The notes under the pieces were generated by a model. That model was not told the DNA's origin. It did no database searches and saw only the letters and a list, made by a program, of their open reading frames with translations. A stretch of 35,648 bases of DNA, from positions 1-35,648 of the forward strand of contig JAGYPB010000027.1 in NCBI GenBank assembly GCA_018399135.1, written 5' to 3'. Positions within the stretch are counted from its first letter, which is position 1. Every line of letters starts with the position of its first letter. The position numbers were made by a program, and so were the translations under genes. This document shows, one piece after another, positions 1 through 8,779 of this stretch. This DNA is from Deltaproteobacteria bacterium. GTDB lineage: Bacteria > Desulfobacterota > Desulfuromonadia > Desulfuromonadales > Geopsychrobacteraceae.

Positions 1-23
1 CGGGTTTTCCTGATAAATATTTT

Positions 24-632
24 TCAGGCCTTGATAGCGTTCCAACTATTCTCAACCAGAATATCTTTAATAACTGTCAACGGCTCCTGCAGAACACCAT
101 CCATGCGCAATTCTGCGGCACGCAAAGCAACACCGGTATAGGTAAGACCGGCAATCAGAAAGTCTTGATCGCTTCGCAGCACTCCCTCGGCAAGCCCGCG
201 GCGCAAATGCTGCTGGAGGAAACGGAAGGGATCGGTGTCACAGATGGGAGAGAGCCCGGCCACGGCGCCTCCGTGCTGCATAAAGAGCATATATTTCATC
301 ATGATGGGGTCATCTTCAACCAACTCACAAACCAGATAGGTAAAGACTTTCAACACCTCCCGAACCGACTCATCGCCCGTCAACCGTGACTGCAACAGAT
401 CGCTGAACTCATCCACCGTGTAGGCGTGAATTCGCCTGGCAAGGGTTTCCTTATCTTTAAAGTGACTGTAAATCGCGCCGGTACTGACCCCGGAAGCTTC
501 AACGATGTCGGGAATCGAAACACCACAATAACCTTTTTCTACGAACAGCTTCCGGCTGGCCATAATAACCTTACTGATTTTTTCTTGCGGATTAATCGTG
601 CGCTTTTTTAGTCCAGTTACTATACGAGCCAT
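24..632 (-). CDS. TetR/AcrR family transcriptional regulator
   Basis: A 202-residue protein with the TetR layout: an N-terminal helix-turn-helix at about residues 17-65 (seen as GVSIPDIVEASGVSTGAIYSHF, the usual helix-turn-helix followed by the Y-x-H-F signature) and a variable helical C-terminal ligand-binding part. Such proteins usually repress a nearby gene until a small ligand binds; neither ligand nor target can be read from the sequence. The ATG is preceded by AAGGAG 8 nt upstream (complement of 641-646). It is the last gene of the minus-strand run, 53 nt after rlmB, so it may be co-transcribed with it. Its natural target could lie just outside the left edge of the window. Family assignment is firm, function unknown. 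Confidence 0.88.
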   Translation of the reverse strand: MARIVTGLKKRTINPQEKISKVIMASRKLFVEKGYCGVSIPDIVEASGVSTGAIYSHFKDKETLARRIHAYTVDEFSDLLQSRLTGDESVREVLKVFTYLVCELVEDDPIMMKYMLFMQHGGAVAGLSPICDTDPFRFLQQHLRRGLAEGVLRSDQDFLIAGLTYTGVALRAAELRMDGVLQEPLTVIKDILVENSWNAIKA

Positions 633-685
633 GCATTACTCTCCTTGAAAAATCCCAAAGTGACAAGCCTTACACCACACCCAAA

Positions 686-1432
686 TCAGCGCATCAGTTG
701 CCTCTGGCGAACGATCTCAAACAAGGCTATTCCCGCTGCAACTGATGCGTTCAGGGAACTCAACCGGCCGCCCATAGGTATTGCCAGAAGAGCATCGCAA
801 TGTTTACGTATGTTAGGCCGCAGGCCGCTCCCCTCACTACCAACGACCAGAGCGACAGAGCCACTCAAAGGGAATGTAAACAGATCTTTGGCCTCAACCT
901 CACCAGCCAGTCCATAACACCAGACCCCTGCCCGCTTGAGCACTTCCAAAGCACGCGCCAGATTAGTAACCTGGCACAAGGGCAGATGTGCCAGGGCACC
1001 GGCAGCCGCCTTTTCAACGACAGGGGTTACCGGACAGGCCCGATCCTTGGCGACCACGACCCCGTGACATCCCGCTCCTTCGGCACTGCGCACCAGGGCT
1101 CCAAAATTATAGGGGTCGGTGATACCGTCGAGAATCAGAAAGAAAGCATCATTTCCGGCGCGCTTAAAGCGCGCGATCAACTCTTCTAAAGAAAGATAAC
1201 AAAAAGGCTCCAGCCTGAGTACGGCCCCCTGATGGCGGTCATGACCTACCAGACGATCGAGATCATGGCTACTGAGTTGTCGAACAGCAACCTTTTGCGT
1301 TGCGGCCTGTTGGCGCAACGACTCAAAACGCTGCCGACGACTGTTTTCAGCCAGCAGAAGCTCTACCGGCTGTCGCCCACCACCGGCAAGGGCCTCGACC
1401 ACCGGGTTGATACCGTACAAATAGTCTGCCAT
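686..1432 (-). CDS. rlmB: 23S rRNA (guanosine-2'-O-)-methyltransferase, SpoU/TrmH family
   Basis: A 248-residue SpoU-family 2'-O-ribose methyltransferase. The N-terminal part (1-75) is the RNA-binding substrate domain typical of RlmB, starting with the characteristic YGINPVVEAL. The C-terminal SPOUT knot carries all three family motifs: motif 1 at 102-121 (DPYNFGALVRSAEGAG, with Asn109 and Arg115), motif 2 at 196-206 (VVGSEGSGLR) and motif 3 at 218-238 (IPM..LSSLNASVAAG, with Asn228). RlmB methylates G2251 of 23S rRNA in E. coli; TrmH-type paralogues act on tRNA, but the N-terminal domain and length fit RlmB. The start codon overlaps the pyrF stop as ATGA, which implies translational coupling. 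Confidence 0.93.
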   Translation of the reverse strand: MADYLYGINPVVEALAGGGRQPVELLLAENSRRQRFESLRQQAATQKVAVRQLSSHDLDRLVGHDRHQGAVLRLEPFCYLSLEELIARFKRAGNDAFFLILDGITDPYNFGALVRSAEGAGCHGVVVAKDRACPVTPVVEKAAAGALAHLPLCQVTNLARALEVLKRAGVWCYGLAGEVEAKDLFTFPLSGSVALVVGSEGSGLRPNIRKHCDALLAIPMGGRLSSLNASVAAGIALFEIVRQRQLMR

Positions 1433-2163
1433 CAGCCCTCCAGAGCCCTGCTGATTTCTGCTAGAATTTGCCCGGCAGCGGCAAGGGGATCAGCAGCAGC
1501 GGAAATCGGGCGGCCAATCACCAATGCCGTAGCACCAGCGGCAATGGCATCCGCCGGAGTCATAATGCGTTTTTGATCATCCGCAGCGGCAAACGCCGGG
1601 CGCACACCAGGAGTAACGATGGCAAATCCCTCGCCACAAACAGCGTGGATCAAAGCGGCTTCTTTGGGAGAGGCCACCACACCGTCAAAACCGGATGCTT
1701 GTGCCAGGCGCGCCAACCGCACGACCATCTCATCAACTGACCGTTCAATACCGATCTCCGTCAACGTCGCCAGATCTGAAGACGTAAGAATGGTAACTGC
1801 GAGCATTTGCGGTCTTGAGCAGCCGACTTCATGACAATAGGCCCCTACTTGGTCTACGGCGGTACGCATCATTTCGGCGCCACCCAAAGCATGAACATTA
1901 AATATCCGCACACCCAGTCGTGTTGCTTCAACGGCGGCCTTGGCGACAGTATTAGGGATATCATGGTATTTAAGATCTAGAAAAACTTCTGCCCCCTGAT
2001 CAATGACCATCCTTACTACCTCGGGACCACAGCGGGTAAACAACTGCTTACCGATCTTGAAGACACCGACGTTATCCTTGAGGGTTTTGACCCAGTGTTG
2101 GGCCTGATGAAAATCATCAACATCCAGGGCAAAAATCAAACGTTCTTTGGCGCTGTTATTCAT
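1432..2163 (-). CDS. pyrF: Orotidine 5'-phosphate decarboxylase
   Basis: A 243-residue OMP decarboxylase, the last step of de novo UMP synthesis (OMP to UMP plus CO2). Visible family signatures are the N-terminal IFALDVDD strand, the catalytic charged cluster FLDLKYHDIPNT at 61-72 (Asp63, Lys65, Asp68), the phosphate-binding TPGVRP segment, and the C-terminal ALVIGRPI loop. Length is normal for the short bacterial class. The gene overlaps the upstream DUF4388 gene by 4 nt and the downstream rlmB by 1 nt, so the three are almost certainly one transcript. No attenuator or PyrR-type leader is visible; the gene sits mid-operon. Confidence 0.97.
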   Translation of the reverse strand: MNNSAKERLIFALDVDDFHQAQHWVKTLKDNVGVFKIGKQLFTRCGPEVVRMVIDQGAEVFLDLKYHDIPNTVAKAAVEATRLGVRIFNVHALGGAEMMRTAVDQVGAYCHEVGCSRPQMLAVTILTSSDLATLTEIGIERSVDEMVVRLARLAQASGFDGVVASPKEAALIHAVCGEGFAIVTPGVRPAFAAADDQKRIMTPADAIAAGATALVIGRPISAAADPLAAAGQILAEISRALEG

Positions 2164-3389
2164 TCTTCTCTCCCGGCCAGAGCACGTGCCTGAGCTGTGC
2201 TCTCCTGAACTCGTGATATAAGGGGGCGAGCCTGTTCAACACTTAACTGTTGTCTTATGGCCATGCTCTTGAGATAAGCAACCTCTGCAAGGGAATCCAC
2301 CAGCAACTTGCTTTTGTCGGGCAACTCGAGCCCATCAAGATTGTCCACCAGCATGTGGTCGTCCAGGGTTCCATCAGCTCGAAACTCCACATCACGCAAA
2401 ACAAAAGAATAGGGTTGTGGCAAGACCCGCAGCTCCTGGGCAATTTCTTCAATAAAACGAGGATTTACCGGCTTTATTGAGGCATGGATTTCACGGTAAA
2501 GATTATTATAAATGGTCAGGATCTGACCAAGGATCCCTTCGATTTCCGTTCCACATGACTCATGCATGCGCAACAGATCGCGCTCCAGAAGACTGTAAAG
2601 CGTGCGGATACCGTCAAACTCACGCAGCCCCGACTTTCTGAACAGATCACGCGCTTCAAGTTGCCCGAAGCAAGCCAGATTCAGTAATCGCGTTTCGATT
2701 TCGGTTAGATCGCCGACCTCTTTTCCCGTCGGCCGGGGATAATAATCCAGGGAGATAATTTTGCGCATGAACAGAGCTTTTTCGTCCAGTCGCCGCAGCC
2801 CTTCCATAATCATATTCTGAGTGCTCATGGACAGTCGCACAATGTCTTCCTGTTCGACGGCCTTGGCTTCAAAGTAAAAAGCGCCACGTGCAGCACTGAA
2901 CAGATTGTAAACAATATTTTCCACTTCGCTGCGTGCTGCTGACCACAGATCCTTGGGAGAAACCGATGCCTGCTCAACCAGCAATTTTCCCAGAGTGGTG
3001 GTTTCAGTCACCTGCTCGCGCAGTTGTTCCAGTGCCCGCTGTTCAATCTTACCAAGGGAAAACAGAACTGAACCGATATCTTCGGCGGCAAAGGTACTGG
3101 TCGCAAAAACCACTTCACCCTGCTGGAAATATAATGCTTTACTGCCGCCAGTGAGAATAATATGAAGGATCCCACTCTTGCGGAACATATTGAAATAGGA
3201 CAACAGATCAGGGATCGCCCCTTCTTCGAGCACGCCGGCCAGCAGAACCGGGGCCGTCGCCCTGGTATCGGCCAACAATAGATGTCCGGCAGACGCACAG
3301 AGCAGTTCCAGGGGCTTTTCAGCAAGCAACTGACAAACATCCGGCGGTAAACCCTGCAGTGCCCCCTTATTGACAAAAAACTCAGTCAT
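2160..3389 (-). CDS. DUF4388 (PATAN-type) domain protein
   Basis: A 409-residue soluble protein. Residues about 50-210 match the DUF4388/PATAN pattern: GAIPDLLSYFNMFRKSGIL, then KALYFQQGEVVFATS, a helical stretch with LGKLLVEQ, and a closing GAFYFEA. The C-terminal half is helical with no recognised enzyme motif. PATAN domains are common in deltaproteobacteria and cyanobacteria and are linked by published context to two-component and chemotaxis-like signalling; the exact role here is unknown. The start has GAGGTGG just upstream. It lies 39 nt after proS and overlaps pyrF by 4 nt (ATGA), so it travels in a translation/nucleotide operon, an odd setting for a signalling protein. Confidence 0.75.
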   Translation of the reverse strand: MTEFFVNKGALQGLPPDVCQLLAEKPLELLCASAGHLLLADTRATAPVLLAGVLEEGAIPDLLSYFNMFRKSGILHIILTGGSKALYFQQGEVVFATSTFAAEDIGSVLFSLGKIEQRALEQLREQVTETTTLGKLLVEQASVSPKDLWSAARSEVENIVYNLFSAARGAFYFEAKAVEQEDIVRLSMSTQNMIMEGLRRLDEKALFMRKIISLDYYPRPTGKEVGDLTEIETRLLNLACFGQLEARDLFRKSGLREFDGIRTLYSLLERDLLRMHESCGTEIEGILGQILTIYNNLYREIHASIKPVNPRFIEEIAQELRVLPQPYSFVLRDVEFRADGTLDDHMLVDNLDGLELPDKSKLLVDSLAEVAYLKSMAIRQQLSVEQARPLISRVQESTAQARALAGREE

Positions 3390-3428
3390 ACCACCTCATA
3401 CTTAGCAACCGATAATTGCATCCTCACT

Positions 3429-5147
3429 TCAGATATCATCAGCTGCCACAACAAGCCGGCGTAAAGTGGCAACAATTTCTTCCAGAGGCACGGTTGACTG
3501 TTCACCGCTGGTTCTGATTTTCAATTCAACAGCCCCTTCCTGCAGCCCACGAGCGCCTACCGTGACTCGCAACGGAATACCCACGAGGTCAGCATCCTTG
3601 AATTTAATCCCAGGCCGTTCATCACGATCGTCAAGCAGCACCTCAACCCCCTGGGCCAGCAGTTGCGCGTAGATCTCTTCGCTGGTCTCACGCACCTGCA
3701 CATCCTTGGGATTGAGCATCACCACCAGCACCTGAAAAGGAGCCAGGGGCAGCGGTAACTTGAGGCCATTCTCGTCATGGTTCTGCTCTATGGCCGCTGC
3801 CACGGTGCGGCCAACGCCGATCCCATAGCAGCCCATCACCAGCGACCGTTTTTGCCCCTGATCATCCAGAACTGTCGCTACCATGGACTCAGAGTATTTA
3901 GTACCAAGCTTGAATACATGGCCAACCTCAATCCCTCGCCAACTTTCAAAACGCCCACCACCGCATCGCGGACAGGGGTCGCCCCGCTCGGCACGGCGCA
4001 GATCAGCAAACTGCTCAATGGCCACATCACGCGGATGACTGACACCGACATAATGGCGATTGACAGCATTACCCCCAACCACATAATCACTCATGACGCG
4101 CACCTCATTGTCGGCCAACAGCCGAATATCAAGTCCGACAGGGCCGGCAAAACCGGCAGGGGCTCCGGTCACCTGGCGGATAACCTCCTCCTCGGCAGGC
4201 AGAACCCAGTCGACATCCAGCAAATTCGCGAGCTTGATGGTGTTGAGCTCACGATCACCGCGCAGCAATACGGCTACGACCTCTTCCGTCGAAGTCTGCA
4301 GAATGAGGGTTTTCACCAACCTGGCCGCAGGCAGGTCCAGAAAGTCAGCAACCTCCTTGATAGTTTTCTGGTTCGGGGTATCCACCAACTGCAGGGCCTG
4401 TTGGGGGGGCGCTGCTTCTTGCTCCTTCCACAGCACCTCGGCTTTTTCAACGTTGGCGGCATATTCACAGGAATTGCAGGAAACGATAGCATCTTCCCCC
4501 GATTCAGCGAGAACCATAAATTCGTGGGAAAAGCTGCCACCAATAGCACCACTGTCCGCCTCAACTGCGCGAAAGCGCAGACCACAGCGCTGGAAAACAT
4601 TACGATAAGCCTGATACATCTTTTGATAGGAAATGTCGGCACCGGCATCATCGAGGTCAAAAGAGTAGGCATCCTTCATAATAAATTCGCGCCCGCGCAT
4701 CAGACCGAAACGCGGTCGGATCTCATCGCGAAACTTGGTTTGAATCTGATAAAGATTGAGGGGCAACTGACGGTAGGATCTGACCGTATTGCGGACGATA
4801 TCGGTCACTACTTCTTCGTGGGTTGGTCCCATACAGAAGTCTGCATCCTTGCGATCTTTAAAACGCAGCAGTTCCTTGCCGTATTTCTCCCAGCGCCCTG
4901 ACTCCTGCCACAGTTCAGCCGGATTGGCCATCGGCATCAGACATTCGATAGCCCCGGCGCGATTCATCTCTTCGCGGATGATCTGTTCCATTTTACGAAT
5001 GGAGCGCAACCCTAACGGCATATAATTATAAATACCGGCAGAAACTTTGCGAATCATGCCGGCCCGCAGCATCAGCTGGTGACTGATAACCTCGGCATCG
5101 GCAGGAACTTCTTTGAGAGTGGGTAGAAGATACTGGGAATAGCGCAT
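3429..5147 (-). CDS. proS: Prolyl-tRNA synthetase (bacterial type, with editing domain)
   Basis: A 572-residue class II aminoacyl-tRNA synthetase that charges tRNA-Pro. The N-terminus ([19 protein letters not shown]) is the standard bacterial ProRS opening. The class II core has the PTHEE proline-site segment (108-112), motif 2 around 134-160 ([19 protein letters not shown]), and motif 3 near the start of the C-terminal third ([18 protein letters not shown]). Between about residues 225 and 395 lies the YbaK-like insertion domain that removes mischarged alanine, which marks the long bacterial form. An anticodon-binding domain closes the protein ([12 protein letters not shown]..). An AGGAAA-type ribosome site precedes the ATG. 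It is 127 nt downstream of ispG and leads into the DUF4388 gene. Confidence 0.98.
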   Translation of the reverse strand: MRYSQYLLPTLKEVPADAEVISHQLMLRAGMIRKVSAGIYNYMPLGLRSIRKMEQIIREEMNRAGAIECLMPMANPAELWQESGRWEKYGKELLRFKDRKDADFCMGPTHEEVVTDIVRNTVRSYRQLPLNLYQIQTKFRDEIRPRFGLMRGREFIMKDAYSFDLDDAGADISYQKMYQAYRNVFQRCGLRFRAVEADSGAIGGSFSHEFMVLAESGEDAIVSCNSCEYAANVEKAEVLWKEQEAAPPQQALQLVDTPNQKTIKEVADFLDLPAARLVKTLILQTSTEEVVAVLLRGDRELNTIKLANLLDVDWVLPAEEEVIRQVTGAPAGFAGPVGLDIRLLADNEVRVMSDYVVGGNAVNRHYVGVSHPRDVAIEQFADLRRAERGDPCPRCGGGRFESWRGIEVGHVFKLGTKYSESMVATVLDDQGQKRSLVMGCYGIGVGRTVAAAIEQNHDENGLKLPLPLAPFQVLVVMLNPKDVQVRETSEEIYAQLLAQGVEVLLDDRDERPGIKFKDADLVGIPLRVTVGARGLQEGAVELKIRTSGEQSTVPLEEIVATLRRLVVAADDI

Positions 5148-5274
5148 CGTTTTTCCTGTTCATTGAGAAGGTGTTACCCAAACGGCCTGGCAGCCAAAAG
5201 GGGGATGCCGCCGGCACTTGGATTTTTAAGATAAACAAAAAAGCTAACCTGATAATGTATGCAAATGCAAGCAC

Positions 5275-6372
5275 TTAACCACTGCCGGGGTCGGTGTCAA
5301 TATTTTCAGCGGATTGCCGCGCGGCAACCTCCTGCCAGGCGGCAGCTATCAGGGTCTCGGCAAGATCGGCCTGGGGTACCTTGCATACCAGCTCACCACA
5401 CCGAAAGAGAATCCCCTCGTTTGTTCCTCCAGCTATCCCCAGATCGGCCTCCCGCGCCTCACCAGGGCCATTGACAGCACACCCCATAACGGCAATCTTG
5501 AGCGGAAGGGGAAGATTCTGCAACCGCTCTTCAACCTCGCTTGCAATGTCGATCAGATTGATCCGGCAACGCCCACAGGTGGGACAACTGATAAACACCG
5601 GCCCACGTTGACGCAGTTCGAGACTTTTGAGAATCTCCCAGCCGACACGTACTTCCGTCACCGGGTCGCCGGTCAGGGAAACCCGCAAGGTATCGCCGAT
5701 CCCCTCGCTAAGCAGAACACCCAATCCAACAGCACTCTTGATGGTGCCGCTGAACACCGTCCCGGCTTCGGTGATACCAACATGCAGGGGGTAGTCAACC
5801 TGCTGCGCCAGCAAACGGTAAGCAGCCACGGTACGCCCAATGTCAGAAGCCTTCAGGCTGATCTTGATTTGATCAAAAGATTCTTCTTCAAGCACACGGA
5901 TATGATTTAAGGCACTTTCCACCATTGCCGCCGCAGTGGCATGCCCATGCTTGCGCAATAATTCTTTTTCCAGCGAGCCGCCATTGACACCAATACGGAT
6001 CGGGATCTGCCGTTCCTGACATGCTCTTACTACCTCGGAAACCTTCCACCGTTCACCGATATTACCGGGATTGATGCGCAGCCCGTCAATACCGGCATCA
6101 ATCGCCGCCAGGGCAAGGCGATAATCGAAATGGATATCAGCTACCAGCGGAATATTACAACCGTCCCGCACCTGCTTCAGGGCGCCGGCAGCGTCCTGAT
6201 CAGGTACCGCACAACGAACAACCTCACAACCGGCCAGTTCAAGATCCATAATCTGACGTAAGGTCGCCGACACATCCCTGGTATCGGTACTGCACATCGA
6301 CTGCACACTGATCGGTGCATCACCACCGATTAGAAGCCCACCGAGTTTTATTTGACGCGTCTTACGCCTCAC
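5275..6372 (-). CDS. ispG: 4-hydroxy-3-methylbut-2-en-1-yl diphosphate synthase (IspG/GcpE)
   Basis: Catalyses the [4Fe-4S]-dependent conversion of MEcPP to HMBPP, the penultimate step of the MEP isoprenoid pathway. The reading frame stays open to 6483, but I place the start at a GTG at 6372: a clean GGAGG lies 6 nt upstream, the resulting N-terminus (RRKTRQIKLGG..GGDAPISVQSM) is where the family normally begins, and the length becomes 365 residues, typical for IspG. In this numbering the cluster ligands are Cys263, Cys266 and Cys298 (SCPTCGR and MGCAVNGPGE), with conserved Glu305. The 37 residues added by the longer frame do not look like family sequence. Divergent from rlmD. Confidence 0.95.
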   Translation of the reverse strand: MRRKTRQIKLGGLLIGGDAPISVQSMCSTDTRDVSATLRQIMDLELAGCEVVRCAVPDQDAAGALKQVRDGCNIPLVADIHFDYRLALAAIDAGIDGLRINPGNIGERWKVSEVVRACQERQIPIRIGVNGGSLEKELLRKHGHATAAAMVESALNHIRVLEEESFDQIKISLKASDIGRTVAAYRLLAQQVDYPLHVGITEAGTVFSGTIKSAVGLGVLLSEGIGDTLRVSLTGDPVTEVRVGWEILKSLELRQRGPVFISCPTCGRCRINLIDIASEVEERLQNLPLPLKIAVMGCAVNGPGEAREADLGIAGGTNEGILFRCGELVCKVPQADLAETLIAAAWQEVAARQSAENIDTDPGSG

Positions 6373-6378
6373 GGAATA

Positions 6379-6383
6379 CCTCC
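6379..6383 (-). promoter_or_regulatory. Ribosome binding site deciding the ispG start
   Basis: GGAGG on the minus strand, 6 nt before the GTG at 6372. It supports the GTG start over the upstream in-frame start at 6483. Confidence 0.75.
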
Positions 6384-6532
6384 GAGCAAAGGAACTGAAC
6401 AATGCAGCGCAGTCTACCCCATCAACAGGCACCAGACAACCGACAATGTTTGACAGCAACCGCTCACTAGAAGTAGTGTGCACCCTTCATTTACGCGTTT
6501 CTTCATCAGGGCGACTATCGCCAGACTAAGTT

Positions 6533-7912
6533 ATGAAAAAAACCACCGAAAAGAAAAAAAATAAAAGCCCTGAACTTGACACCCTCAAACTGACAATTAC
6601 CGGGCTGGATAACGAAGGGATCGGCACCGCTCAGGACGGAAATCGCATCGTTCTGGTACAGGGCGCATTTCCTTCTGAAACGGTCGTCGCGGAGATCGAA
6701 CATCGCGGACGCACCCATATTTACTCCCACCTGCTCAAAATCCTGCGGCGCTCACCACTACGCACCGCCCTACCCGGCTGTACTCGTGAATCAAGCTGTC
6801 TGGGCTGCCCGTTGGTCAGCATGCAATACCAGGGACAACTGCAATTCAAGCAGCAACGCGTAGAGCTGGCTCTGGCGGCACAGATTCCGGCCGACAGCTT
6901 TTCCACTCTACCAGTATTACCCGCTGTCGATACTCTAGGTTACCGTACCAGCGCCAAACTGGTATTTTCCCGCAAACGAGAGAAACTGCTCCTTGGTCTC
7001 TACCGGCGTGGCAGTCATGATGTTGTCGATATTGCCGAGTGTCCGGTTCACCATCCGCTGATCAACCGCATTGCCACTATTGTCCGCGACGACGTAGCGC
7101 GCCAGCAGGTTTCAATATACAACCCACGGCATCAGCGCGGCTTGCTACGCTACCTGCTGATTCGCGTCAGTCCCGACAACAACCGTGCCCTGGTGACTTT
7201 TGTCTGTCATGACCGGGATTATCAGGAGCTGCCTAAACTCGCTAAAAAACTTGTTAAAAAGGTACCAGAAGTAATTGGAGTCCACCAGAACATCAACAGC
7301 TCCGGTGGTAACGTGATCCTCGGCAATGAATCCATCAAACTCCTCGGGCATCCTGACCTGATCGAACAGGTTGGTGACATCAGGTTGCATATCGCTCCCG
7401 AATCCTTTTTCCAGGTCAACACCCGGCAAGCGACAAGGATGTACGCTCTGATCGCTGACTGGACGGCACTAACCGGCAAAGAGATGGTTGTAGATTTGTT
7501 TTGTGGCATCGGCGGCATTGCCTTGAGCCTGGCCAAAGGGGCGCGCAACGTTACCGGCATTGAGGTTGTTCCGGAGGCCGTGAGAAATGCCAAAGCCAAT
7601 GCAGCCCTCAACCAACTGAACAACTGCCGATTCATTGCCGGCGATGCGCTGGCTGAACTTGAGCGCCTTACCACCATCCCCGACCTGGTTACCGTTAACC
7701 CGCCGCGCAAAGGCTGTGGTGCTGAGCTGATCCACTACCTCCTCGAGCTGCGTCCTGCACAGATCATTTACGTCTCCTGTGATCCCGACACCCTGGCAGT
7801 GGATTTAAAACAGTTACTGGATGGCGGCTACCGGATTAAACGTCTGCAGCCGGTTGATATGTTCCCCCAGACCGCCCATATTGAAACCCTCGTCCAGCTG
7901 ATTTCTGTGTAA
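6533..7912 (+). CDS. rlmD: 23S rRNA (uracil-C5)-methyltransferase, RumA/RlmD family
   Basis: A 459-residue SAM-dependent m5U methyltransferase. In order: a Lys-rich N-terminus, a TRAM RNA-binding domain (about 15-75), a [4Fe-4S] cluster set (Cys83, Cys89, Cys92 in CTRESSCLGC, and Cys170 in AECPVHHP), the SAM-binding DLFCGIGGIALSLA (from 321), the NPPRKG motif (about 389-394), and the catalytic nucleophile Cys416 in IYVSCDP. The complete iron-sulfur set and TRAM domain fit RlmD (m5U1939) or the dual-specificity RlmCD; which uridine is modified cannot be read from sequence. The ribosome site is weak. Divergent from ispG and followed by yedF 140 nt later. Confidence 0.9.
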   Translation: MKKTTEKKKNKSPELDTLKLTITGLDNEGIGTAQDGNRIVLVQGAFPSETVVAEIEHRGRTHIYSHLLKILRRSPLRTALPGCTRESSCLGCPLVSMQYQGQLQFKQQRVELALAAQIPADSFSTLPVLPAVDTLGYRTSAKLVFSRKREKLLLGLYRRGSHDVVDIAECPVHHPLINRIATIVRDDVARQQVSIYNPRHQRGLLRYLLIRVSPDNNRALVTFVCHDRDYQELPKLAKKLVKKVPEVIGVHQNINSSGGNVILGNESIKLLGHPDLIEQVGDIRLHIAPESFFQVNTRQATRMYALIADWTALTGKEMVVDLFCGIGGIALSLAKGARNVTGIEVVPEAVRNAKANAALNQLNNCRFIAGDALAELERLTTIPDLVTVNPPRKGCGAELIHYLLELRPAQIIYVSCDPDTLAVDLKQLLDGGYRIKRLQPVDMFPQTAHIETLVQLISV

Positions 7913-7976
7913 ACTGATCACCAGAAGCATTTTCTTCAAATTCACTCCTTTTCCACTGAAACTGTGATAGATTGTG

Positions 7977-8011
7977 AGCTGATGATCTGCCCGGCCACCA
8001 GCTGTTTTTTT
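7977..8011 (+). terminator. Possible weak intrinsic terminator after rlmD
   Basis: A 5-bp AGCTG/CAGCT stem with a loose interior is followed by seven T residues, 65 nt after the rlmD stop. The stem is short, so this may instead be a chance T run. Confidence 0.3.
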
Positions 8012-8052
8012 GCTGAGCCAGAAACAGCAAACCTATTTTTCAGGAGCTTTTC

Positions 8053-8646
8053 ATGTTGGAACTTGACTATCGCGGACATGCTTGCCCCTACCCTGTCGTT
8101 GAAACGCGCAAACAGATTCTAGCCAACTCTGCCGATAAACTGACAGTACTGGTTGACGATGACGTCTGCCGCGACAATGTCACCCGTCTGGCAGAGAAAA
8201 TGGGTTATCAGACCACCGCAGTAGCCATACCCGACGGCTATCGGATGGAATTGAAGCCGCCGAGAATGCCGGCCGAAGCAACTACCCCGGTGCCTCAAAA
8301 GACGATATCAGGTGCTACCGTAATTTACTGTGGCAGCGACCGCATGGGCTCTGGTGACGATCATTTTGGCCGGGTTCTGCTGAAAAACTTCCTGATGACC
8401 CAGCTTGAAATTGACCCTCTGCCGGCGGCTATTCTGTTTGTTAACAGCGCAGTCCATCTGGTGTGCACCGGGTCTGAGGTTCTTGACACCCTCCAGGCCC
8501 TTAAACTTTCCGGCGTCGATATCGCCAGCTGTGGACTATGTCTCGACTTTTACAACCGGAAAGATCAACTTGAAGTCGGACGCATCACCAATATGTTTGA
8601 CATCGTCGACATCCAACATCAGGCCGGGCGCGTCATTTCCCCCTGA
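8053..8646 (+). CDS. yedF: YedF: TusA-like plus DsrE-like selenium-metabolism protein
   Basis: A 197-residue two-domain protein. Residues 1-75 are a TusA/SirA-like domain opening with LDYRGHACPYPVVETRK, where Cys11-Pro12 is the sulfur-carrier CPxP motif. Residues about 95-197 are DsrE-like, with GSDRMGSGDDHFGRVLLKNF and the closing SCGLCLDFYNRKDQLEVG. This architecture matches the family known as sulfurtransferase-like selenium metabolism protein YedF, whose phylogenetic distribution follows selenium use; its biochemical role is not settled. In some relatives I recall the CPxP cysteine being selenocysteine; here it is TGC, an ordinary Cys. A clear AGGAGC ribosome site precedes the ATG. Its presence supports a selenium-using host, relevant to the candidate selenoprotein at 22453. 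Confidence 0.9.
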   Translation: MLELDYRGHACPYPVVETRKQILANSADKLTVLVDDDVCRDNVTRLAEKMGYQTTAVAIPDGYRMELKPPRMPAEATTPVPQKTISGATVIYCGSDRMGSGDDHFGRVLLKNFLMTQLEIDPLPAAILFVNSAVHLVCTGSEVLDTLQALKLSGVDIASCGLCLDFYNRKDQLEVGRITNMFDIVDIQHQAGRVISP

Positions 8647-8779
8647 TCGACGGTAACCGGTTCGCGCTGACAAGGCAAAACTCCAACGGAAAAGAAAGTT
8701 AACGCATCAATCTACGGGTAATCAGACCCTGGTTTTGATTAACCGCACTTTTATCACTTTGCCACATTCAGGGAGCAAC

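Noticed and set aside
3777-4901. Long open frame (374 codons) on the plus strand
   Set aside because: It lies wholly antisense to proS, has no recognisable domain and no ribosome site; proS matches its family throughout. It is a codon-usage shadow.
5314-5910. 198-codon frame on the plus strand
   Set aside because: Antisense to ispG over its conserved cluster-binding region.
6373-6483. Extended N-terminus for IspG
   Set aside because: The extra 37 residues are not family-like, while a GGAGG-GTG start gives the normal length and N-terminus.
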